Below, one piece after another: positions 58,656 to 64,000 of a stretch of 64,000 bases of DNA (within the stretch, counting starts at the first letter, position 1; each line of letters starts with the position of its first letter). The stretch is from the NCBI RefSeq assembly GCF_000730645.1, contig NZ_BBIU01000041.1, positions 1 through 64,000 on the forward strand, in the 5' to 3' direction. The notes beneath the pieces are model-generated. The model saw only the letters and a list, made by a program, of their open reading frames with translations. It was not told the DNA's origin and did not search any database. This DNA comes from Pseudomonas parafulva NBRC 16636 = DSM 17004. Its GTDB lineage: Bacteria > Pseudomonadota > Gammaproteobacteria > Pseudomonadales > Pseudomonadaceae. The translations under genes and the position numbers were made by a program.

Positions 58656-58668
58656 TAAATCATTGATA
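58656..58668 (-). promoter_or_regulatory. Integration host factor (IHF) site
   Basis: On the minus strand TATCAATGATTTA matches the IHF consensus WATCARNNNNTTR at every defined base. It lies within an AT-rich block (about 58645-58690) and about 30 bases upstream of a sigma-54 -24 element, the usual place for DNA bending between an enhancer and a sigma-54 promoter. Confidence 0.65.
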
Positions 58669-58696
58669 TATATATAGTTTTATTTATTTGTCAGGT

Positions 58697-58712
58697 TGGC
58701 ACGATCGCTGCT
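58697..58712 (+). promoter_or_regulatory. Sigma-54 (RpoN) promoter for the DUF2383 gene
   Basis: TGGCACG-ATCG-CTGCT matches the -24/-12 consensus TGGCACG-N4-TTGCT at all but one base. GG at 58698-58699 and GC at 58710-58711 have the required 10-base spacing. Transcription should start near 58723, giving a leader of about 28 bases with AAGGAG before the ATG at 58751. Confidence 0.75.
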
Positions 58713-58750
58713 CTTATCTAGAGGACTACCACCTGCCAAGGAGTTTTGCC

Positions 58751-59227
58751 ATGAGCAACCCGAACAAAGACGTTGTGGATGTACTGAACGACCTGATCGA
58801 GTACAGCAAAGACGGCGAGAAGGGTTTCCGTGAATCGGCCGACGATGTGAAGAACACTGAGCTCAAGGCATTCTTCGCACAGCGTGCTGGCGAGTGCGCC
58901 AACGCCGCAGCAGAGCTGCAAAGCGAAGTGCGTCGCCTGGGTGGCGACCCTGAGACTTCCACCAGCATCAGCGGTGACCTGCACCGTGGTTGGGTGAACC
59001 TTAAGTCCATGGTCACCGGCAAAGACGAAGAGGCCGTTCTGAACGAAGTGGAACGTGGTGAAGACCACGCCCTGAAGGCCTACAAAGAAGCCCGCGAAAA
59101 ACTGGTCAAGCTTGGGCGCGCAGCTACCGATACCGCTTATGCGCTGGTTGAGAAGCAACTGCAAGGCGTACAGCGTAACCACGACCAGGTCAAAGCCCTG
59201 CGCGACGCCGCCCGCGCTCGCTCTTAA
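58751..59227 (+). CDS. DUF2383 / PA2169-family four-helix protein
   Basis: The 158-residue protein is entirely helical and charged (for example DVVDVLNDLIEYSKDGEKGF and ELKAFFAQRAGECANAAAEL) and resembles the ferritin-like four-helix DUF2383/PA2169 family, with no obvious di-iron motif. No signal peptide is present. It has a strong AAGGAG site 8 bases before the ATG and lies under a candidate sigma-54 promoter with an IHF site. Related pseudomonad proteins are stress-induced, which fits but is not shown here. Its stop overlaps that of the convergent diguanylate cyclase by 4 bases. Confidence 0.85.
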   Translation: MSNPNKDVVDVLNDLIEYSKDGEKGFRESADDVKNTELKAFFAQRAGECANAAAELQSEVRRLGGDPETSTSISGDLHRGWVNLKSMVTGKDEEAVLNEVERGEDHALKAYKEAREKLVKLGRAATDTAYALVEKQLQGVQRNHDQVKALRDAARARS

Positions 59228-60720
59228 CGGCCGGGCCCCTCGACACGGTTGCGGCCATTGGCTTTAGCCCTGTAGAGCGCTTCATCCGCAGCACCCAGCA
59301 GGCCTGCCAGGTCATGCTGGGTGTTTGCCGTGTGGGCACTGACGCCAATGCTCACCGTGACAGGTTGTGTGTCCTGGCCAAACGGCGCCAGCCGCTCAAC
59401 CCGGGCGCGTATTATCTCTGCCAGCAGCATCGCCCCCGCCTCATCGGTTTCCGGCAATACCACCTGAAATTCCTCACCCCCGTAACGGGCTGCCAAGTCG
59501 GCAGGCCGCCTGATCGACGCCTCGATGGCCTTGGCTACCTCGCGCAAGGCATGGTCGCCCCCTGCATGGCCGTGGCGCTGGTTGAATGCCTTGAAATGGT
59601 CCACATCCACCATCAGCACGGCGAGTGGCTTGCGGTTGCGCTGGGTACGCGCCCATTCCTGGCGCAGCACCTGGTCGAGCCGCCTGCGGTTGGCCAGGCC
59701 GGTCAGGCTGTCGGTTGCAGCCAGGGCGGCAAGGCCCTGTTCAGCCTGTTGGCGCCGACGCAGTTCTCGGCCCAGCAGCAGTGTCAGCCACAGGATGCCT
59801 GCGCACAGCAGGCCCGTGGCGACACTGACCATGATGGCGGTGCGGCGCCACGAGGCGAATACGTCGTCGGCAGAATGCACCACCAGCACGATCAGGGGCA
59901 ATTGCGCGACCCTGGCGAAGGTGTACATGCGCGGGCGACCGTCGGTTGCCGACGCCGCAGTAAAACTGCCGCTCTGCTGGCTGAGCATGCGGCGGAAATT
60001 CGGTCGGTCTGCATAATTGCTGCCGATGGGTGGGTCCTGCGCGCGTGCGGGTTGACGCGCCAGCAGCTGGCCATCGGTATTGAACAGGTTGATGTTGCTG
60101 TCCGCACCAATGTCCAACCTGCGGAACAGGTCCACGAAGTAAGACAGGCGCAGGGCACCGGCGGCAACACCGGCAAATTCGCCACCAGGCCCCGTGATGC
60201 GCCGGCTGAAGCTGATGCACCAGTCCAGGCCGCCCAGCCGCGCCTTGAACGGTGGGCCAACCAGCAACCCCAGGCTTTCATTGCGCGCGTGGGCCTGAAA
60301 TACCCCGGTGTCGGCGAAATTGGCCTTGCGTGGCACAGTGCTGGTTGAGTCCCCCACCACATCGCCTTGCTTGTCCAGCCATAGCACGTCCCCGCGCTTG
60401 CGGTCGACGAACGCTTCGTTGAACAGCAAGCGCTGGCGCACCGGGCCCGGCATGCTCGGCAGCTCGCTGCGCCCAACGGCCCATATCAGACCCTTGAGGG
60501 ATTGGTCGTAAAGCTCGGCATTGCGCAAAATGTCACTTTCGATCAGCTGCACGATGTTGCTGGCCGAGCGCACGGCCGACAACTCCACGCTGTCCCGCTC
60601 ACGGGCCAGCAGGTAACTGACGATGGCCACGATCGCCAGCACGGCCACGCAGCTGCCCAGGGTAAGCGCCAGTTCGGGGTGTGACCTGTGAAGTGCGAAA
60701 CGCGGTGAGGGGGTTGGCAT
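59224..60720 (-). CDS. Membrane diguanylate cyclase (GGDEF) with dCache-type sensor
   Basis: The 498-residue protein has two membrane segments, near residues 18-40 and about 270-290, flanking a periplasmic dCache-like sensor domain. A cytosolic GGDEF domain (about 335-498) follows. The active motif is GGEEF at 414-418, with an inhibitory-site RxxD (RPAD, 405-408) at the right spacing, so it should make c-di-GMP and be product-inhibited. The ligand is unknown. The stop overlaps the convergent DUF2383 stop codon. Confidence 0.92.
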   Translation of the reverse strand: MPTPSPRFALHRSHPELALTLGSCVAVLAIVAIVSYLLARERDSVELSAVRSASNIVQLIESDILRNAELYDQSLKGLIWAVGRSELPSMPGPVRQRLLFNEAFVDRKRGDVLWLDKQGDVVGDSTSTVPRKANFADTGVFQAHARNESLGLLVGPPFKARLGGLDWCISFSRRITGPGGEFAGVAAGALRLSYFVDLFRRLDIGADSNINLFNTDGQLLARQPARAQDPPIGSNYADRPNFRRMLSQQSGSFTAASATDGRPRMYTFARVAQLPLIVLVVHSADDVFASWRRTAIMVSVATGLLCAGILWLTLLLGRELRRRQQAEQGLAALAATDSLTGLANRRRLDQVLRQEWARTQRNRKPLAVLMVDVDHFKAFNQRHGHAGGDHALREVAKAIEASIRRPADLAARYGGEEFQVVLPETDEAGAMLLAEIIRARVERLAPFGQDTQPVTVSIGVSAHTANTQHDLAGLLGAADEALYRAKANGRNRVEGPGR

Positions 60721-60810
60721 GTTCGCTACTGCAGGGGCAGGGCCATTCGCGGCGGCGACATTCTAGGGAACTGTGGATTGTCGGACAAGTTTGCCCGACA
60801 GAATCCCCAT

Positions 60811-60833
60811 GCGGCAGTGTTCAGCACTGCCGC
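60811..60833. terminator. Stem-loop after the porin gene
   Basis: GCGGCAGTG (60811-60819) pairs with CACTGCCGC (60825-60833) across TTCAG. It lies 31 bases after the porin stop on the minus strand; no U-run follows, so termination is uncertain. Confidence 0.5.
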
Positions 60834-60863
60834 AGGTTCAGGCCGAGGGGCGGCAGACCCAGG

Positions 60864-62198
60864 TCAGAACACGTTGAACGGGTAGTCGACGATAACCCGC
60901 ACTTCATCGTTGTCGCTGTTGCTGTCGATGGACGCATAGCCCTGGCTGCCACGGTGGGTGGCGTAGCGCAGCAATACCGACAGGTCCTTGAAGTCACCTT
61001 CCTGGAACACGTATTTCACATCCAGGTCGCGCTCCCAGTGGGTGGCGTTCTTGCCGTCGGCGCGGTAGTAGTCGTAGTGGGTATTGCCCTGGTCGGCCTT
61101 GGTCAGGTCTGCCTTACCCCGCGAGTACGACAGCGACGTGCTCAAGCCAGGCATGCCCAGGCCGGCGAAATCGTAGCCGTATTGCAGCTTCCACGAGCGC
61201 TCGTTGGGCGCGTTGAAGTCCGAGTACATGCGCGAGTTGTCCAGGTACACGCTGTCACCCAGGTTGATGTAGTCGAACGGCGTGTCACCGTTGACCCGCT
61301 GGTAGGCCGCCGTCACGCTGTGGTGCCCGGCGTTCAACGTCAGGTGCAGGCTGTAGGTATTGTTGTCGATGCGCCCGAGCAGCGCCCTGCCGGTGTTCTG
61401 GGTGTGGTAGAAGTGCGCGCCAGGGTTCAGGCTGAGCTGGTCGTTGACCACGTAGGTGTAGTCGAAGTCAGCGTAGTACTGGTTCCAGATGTCCTTGAGC
61501 TCAGCGGCATACAGGCTGGTGGTGATGCTTGGCGTGCCGGTCCAGGCGGCACCGGCCCAGCTCAGGTGTCGGCTTTTGTCGTGGCCGTCGAGGGTGCCGT
61601 AGTAGCTGTCGATGCGGCGGTGTCCGCTTTGGTTGTATGGCTTGGTGAAACTCACCTGGCCACCTTCGAGCAACAGGCCGTCGATGCTGTGGTTGCTCAG
61701 GCTGACGCCGCGGAAGGTCTGCGGCAGCATGCGGGTTTCACCACCGGCGATCACCGGGTTGGTCAGAAACAGGTCGCCGGCTTTCAGTTCGGTATCCAGT
61801 GCCCTGAGCTTCACCGCAGCCCCCGCGGTGGAGAATGAACGCGGGGCGGCGCCCAGTTCGCCATCAGCTTTGACATGGGCAGGCAGGATGCTGGTACCAG
61901 CATAACCGCCACCGCCGTCCAGCTTCAGCCCCAGCATGGCATGAGCATCGAGACCAAAACCGACCGTGCCAGGGGTATAGCCCGATTCGAAACGCGCCAC
62001 GGCACCCTGGCCCCATTCACGTTTGTCGCGAACGCTGGGGTTGTGGTTGTCGCGGTTGAAGTAGGCATTGCGCAGGTTCAGGTTCAGGGACGAGCCTTCG
62101 ACAAAACCCTGGGCCGGGCTGTCATCTGCCTGGGCGGCGCATGGAATAGTTGCAGTCAATGCAATGAACAACGGGGTAAAACGGAACGCGGAAGGCAC
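60864..62198 (-). CDS. OprD-family outer-membrane porin
   Basis: The 444-residue protein has a signal peptide (cleavage near AAQADD, residue 24) and an OprD-type barrel with GSSLNLNLRNAYFNRDNHN near the N-terminus. Repeated aromatic strands follow, and it ends in VDYPFNVF with a terminal phenylalanine. OprD family members take up amino acids, aromatics and other small carboxylates; the substrate is not readable. It stands alone with its own leader of about 190 bases to the next gene upstream. Confidence 0.92.
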   Translation of the reverse strand: MPSAFRFTPLFIALTATIPCAAQADDSPAQGFVEGSSLNLNLRNAYFNRDNHNPSVRDKREWGQGAVARFESGYTPGTVGFGLDAHAMLGLKLDGGGGYAGTSILPAHVKADGELGAAPRSFSTAGAAVKLRALDTELKAGDLFLTNPVIAGGETRMLPQTFRGVSLSNHSIDGLLLEGGQVSFTKPYNQSGHRRIDSYYGTLDGHDKSRHLSWAGAAWTGTPSITTSLYAAELKDIWNQYYADFDYTYVVNDQLSLNPGAHFYHTQNTGRALLGRIDNNTYSLHLTLNAGHHSVTAAYQRVNGDTPFDYINLGDSVYLDNSRMYSDFNAPNERSWKLQYGYDFAGLGMPGLSTSLSYSRGKADLTKADQGNTHYDYYRADGKNATHWERDLDVKYVFQEGDFKDLSVLLRYATHRGSQGYASIDSNSDNDEVRVIVDYPFNVF

Positions 62199-62298
62199 CG
62201 GGACAAGCTCCTTGTTTCTGTCGGTGGGGCAGTTTTTGTTGTCGATGTTTGCGCTTTATATCAAGGGACGATAGGGCCGGGCAGAAAACCAGCGCCTA

Positions 62299-62328
62299 TA
62301 AAAAAAGCCGCTGATCGGCAGCGGCTTT
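62299..62328 (-). terminator. Intrinsic terminator downstream of the small exported protein (minus strand)
   Basis: AAAGCCGCTG (62304-62313) pairs with CAGCGGCTTT (62319-62328) across ATCGG. On the minus strand the stem runs directly into seven T residues. It ends the transcript of the 74-residue exported protein 66 bases after its stop. Confidence 0.9.
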
Positions 62329-62393
62329 CAAAGGCTAACATATCGACACAAACCCTGGCCATGTCACCCAAGGCCCACCGCGGCACAGCGGCT

Positions 62394-62618
62394 TCAGCTG
62401 TCGGCATTGGCATCCACGGTAGCTTTTGCAGCGGTCTGTTTTGCGCCTTTCACGGCATCCAGCTGTTGTGCGGCAACGGCTTCGCGAGCCTCTTCGTGGG
62501 TGCTGGCGAATGCTGCATTGCGGGCGACGAACGCCGGGGACTCTTCGGCCATGGCCAGGGGTGACAACAACAGGGAAGACAGGACGAACACGCTGGCAAT
62601 ACCCATACTGTTGGACAT
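62394..62618 (-). CDS. Small exported protein of unknown function
   Basis: The 74-residue product has a signal peptide, MSNSMGIASVFVLSSLLLSP, with cleavage after AMA near residue 24. The short mature part is alanine-rich and helical (EEAREAVAAQQLDAVKGAKQ), without cysteine. GAAGG lies 9-13 bases before the ATG. It is followed by its own strong terminator, so it is probably expressed alone, which supports a real gene. Similar small helical periplasmic proteins are common in Pseudomonas; function unknown. Confidence 0.68.
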   Translation of the reverse strand: MSNSMGIASVFVLSSLLLSPLAMAEESPAFVARNAAFASTHEEAREAVAAQQLDAVKGAKQTAAKATVDANADS

Positions 62619-62837
62619 TTGTAACTACCTTCTTGCGGTGCAAGTGTTAATGAGGACAGGGCTGAAGTTAGCCCTTCACCGGCCTTGGAAACAGAGTGAA
62701 GTTGGATAAGCACTCTTGCACGAAAGGTAACTATCTTCGGCAAACAGGTGGCGTCCAGGCGTAAACCTGCGGGCTAGAGCCTTTCAAGCCCATCGCCCGT
62801 TACGCCTGGGGCAGGCGTGCGCAATCAATAGGGGCGT

Positions 62838-63572
62838 TCAGAACCCGATAAAAGCGTAATAAACAGGCGGTTCGCTGGTGGTTTGCATCCCCCAGGCCTG
62901 CAAGTCTGAAACCAGTGCTTCATTCTCCACATGCAAGGTCCAGCGCTCACCGTCGGTTTCTGCAACCTGCGACAGGGCCGTTGCGAAAGCGCCCATGTCG
63001 GGCAGGTAGGCGGTAAAGCCATTGCCTTTCACTGCGCTGGTGGTCATGCCCAGCCTCTGGCACACCGCAACCTTCGCGGCGATGTCGTCACGGTCAGCCT
63101 GGCGGGATGCCTGCACCAACGCCTCCAGGCCAGCATCCAGCAACTGTGTGCCGTGAATCAGTTGCGGGCCCTGCTGCCAGGCTTCGGGTGGGCAGTCCTT
63201 GCTCTCCGGCCGCAGCGGGATATGCGGGTTGATTTCTACCGGGTAGATACGGCACACCAGCGGCCGTTGCTCGTAGATGGTGCACAGGTCGTTGTCGTCC
63301 AGGTTGCGACAACGGCCCGGGTTGAAGGCGGCGAAGGTCACCGACACCCGGGCCTCACCACTGCCGCACGGCACCGGGTGGGAGCGACGCAGCACATGGT
63401 CGCGCTGCTCAGCCGGCATGCCCGGGCCGTCCGTCACGAACGCCTCGATCAGAACCACCACCTGCCCACCCGCATCCGCCCACTGGCGGGCCTCGCTCAA
63501 GGTCAGGGGTACGTGATGCCCGGTGCAGCACTTGCCGCAACCGGTGCAGGCGAAACGTAGGCTGTCGGTCAC
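62838..63572 (-). CDS. YkgJ-family cysteine-cluster protein
   Basis: The 244-residue protein has the N-terminal cluster CTGCGKCC (about residues 9-16) and a second group in GRCRNLDDNDLCTIYEQRPLVCRIYP. This is the CxxCxxCC plus distal cysteine pattern of the YkgJ/zinc- or iron-sulphur-binding family. The GTG at 63572 gives a 4-base GTGA overlap with the preceding gene's stop; a GTG at 63590 adds six residues and is an alternative. Function unknown. Confidence 0.82.
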   Translation of the reverse strand: MTDSLRFACTGCGKCCTGHHVPLTLSEARQWADAGGQVVVLIEAFVTDGPGMPAEQRDHVLRRSHPVPCGSGEARVSVTFAAFNPGRCRNLDDNDLCTIYEQRPLVCRIYPVEINPHIPLRPESKDCPPEAWQQGPQLIHGTQLLDAGLEALVQASRQADRDDIAAKVAVCQRLGMTTSAVKGNGFTAYLPDMGAFATALSQVAETDGERWTLHVENEALVSDLQAWGMQTTSEPPVYYAFIGF

Positions 63573-63880
63573 TTGCTCTGCGGGCTCCACTCACTGACGT
63601 ACGCCTGCTGCTGACGGCGATCGTACAGGCACAGCTCGGTGCCGGTGCGCTGCTTCATGTGCTTTTGCGGGTACACGCCTTCAATCAGCAGGGCGCTCAT
63701 GGCCACCCGGTCATCGAACTCTGCAGGCTTGCCGCGGGCATGGGCGTTCTTGAACTGGCTGGCGGCCAGGCACGCCTTGATCATCTGCTGGCGGTGTTCG
63801 TTCCAGGCCTCATTGCTGGAGGCTTGGGCAACGCCGCTGAACAGGGCGCAACTGATCACAATGGAGCTGAGGCACTTCAT
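63569..63880 (-). CDS. Small exported protein of unknown function
   Basis: The 103-residue product has a signal peptide, MKCLSSIVISCALFSGVAQA, with cleavage near residue 20. The mature domain has an NEAWNEHRQQMIKACLAASQF start and a second cysteine in ELCLYDRRQQ that could pair with the first as a disulphide. It overlaps the YkgJ-type gene by 4 bases, forming a two-gene operon. No family function is recognised. Confidence 0.75.
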   Translation of the reverse strand: MKCLSSIVISCALFSGVAQASSNEAWNEHRQQMIKACLAASQFKNAHARGKPAEFDDRVAMSALLIEGVYPQKHMKQRTGTELCLYDRRQQQAYVSEWSPQSK

Positions 63881-63963
63881 GAATGGCTTCCCACAGGTCG
63901 CTGGCTGAGAGGGAATTATGCCCCAGTCACACCTGAGGGCAAGCCGGGTGTGGTCACAGCCGG

Positions 63964-64000
63964 TCAGCGCTCGGCGAACACCACGGCCCGCGCCGCCACC
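63964..64000 (-). CDS. 3' end of a gene entering from the right (partial)
   Basis: The last 37 bases encode, on the minus strand, VAARAVVFAER followed by a stop codon. The codon use suits a real gene, but 11 residues are too few to name a product. Confidence 0.4.
   Translation of the reverse strand, partial: VAARAVVFAER

Noticed and set aside
1..64000. CRISPR arrays, insertion sequences, prophage, integrons, tRNA or rRNA genes
   Set aside because: I saw no regularly spaced repeat-spacer array, transposase or integrase, and no tRNA/rRNA signature; the window looks like stable core chromosome.

Overview
The window is a gene-dense, high-GC stretch of a bacterial chromosome, and both the protein sequences and the gene order point to a fluorescent pseudomonad of the Pseudomonas putida group. 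The indicators are the hemA-prfA-prmC-moeB-murI block, nadC/ampD/ampE, the fruR/fruBKA region, OprD-type porins and P. putida-style REP elements. I saw no insertion sequence, prophage, CRISPR array, rRNA or tRNA. The window reads as core chromosome with several little-studied gene clusters.

Layout. 1-5113 (+): a leader with tandem repeats, then overlapping hemA, prfA, prmC, a MoeB/ThiF-like gene and murI. 5151-10213 (-): a light/photorepair cluster (SDR-like protein, photolyase, MerR/LitR-type regulator, DUF523-DUF1722 protein, renalase-like flavoprotein). Two direct-repeat operators there match the consensus I recall for the P. putida light regulator PplR1. 10400-17479: YfcH-like epimerase, hemH, uraA-upp, hpt, two small proteins and mqo. 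17480-18082 has no convincing gene. 18083-25700: small conserved proteins, an acyltransferase, a SRAP protein with altered active-site residues, an M48 lipoprotein protease, a GDT1/MneA-type Mn exporter behind a yybP-ykoY-like manganese riboswitch, rsmC and a 2-hydroxyacid dehydrogenase. 25885-34134 (+): acyl-CoA ligase, DUF1302, DUF1329 and a MalT-like LuxR regulator, a plausible uncharacterised lipid/ester-use cluster. 34294-37409: a receiver-TPR protein overlapped by a sensorless histidine kinase, then an OmpA-like lipoprotein. 37651-46785: pta, slyD-like, glutathione peroxidase, a glycosyltransferase with a Pho-box-like promoter, a BdlA-like PAS-MCP, cysZ, trxB and nadC. 47025-51449: a DUF1631 protein, ampD, ampE and a TatD-type nuclease. 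51452-58266: fruR and the divergent fruB-fruK-fruA fructose PTS operon with a Cra operator. 58325-64000: DUF3820, a DUF2383 protein behind a sigma-54/IHF-type promoter, a diguanylate cyclase, an OprD porin, small secreted proteins and a YkgJ-type cysteine-cluster protein.

How genes work together: PrmC methylates the GGQ loop of the release factor encoded just upstream. HemA and HemH are the first and last enzymes of haem synthesis. UraA, Upp and Hpt salvage bases. FruA/FruB/FruK take fructose to fructose-1,6-bisphosphate, and FruR senses fructose-1-phosphate. AmpD recycles anhydro-muropeptides. The photolyase operon is probably switched on by blue light.

Start codons were adjusted where a Shine-Dalgarno sequence, signal peptide or family N-terminus argued for an internal start. 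All family assignments come from reading the sequence; no database search was run.
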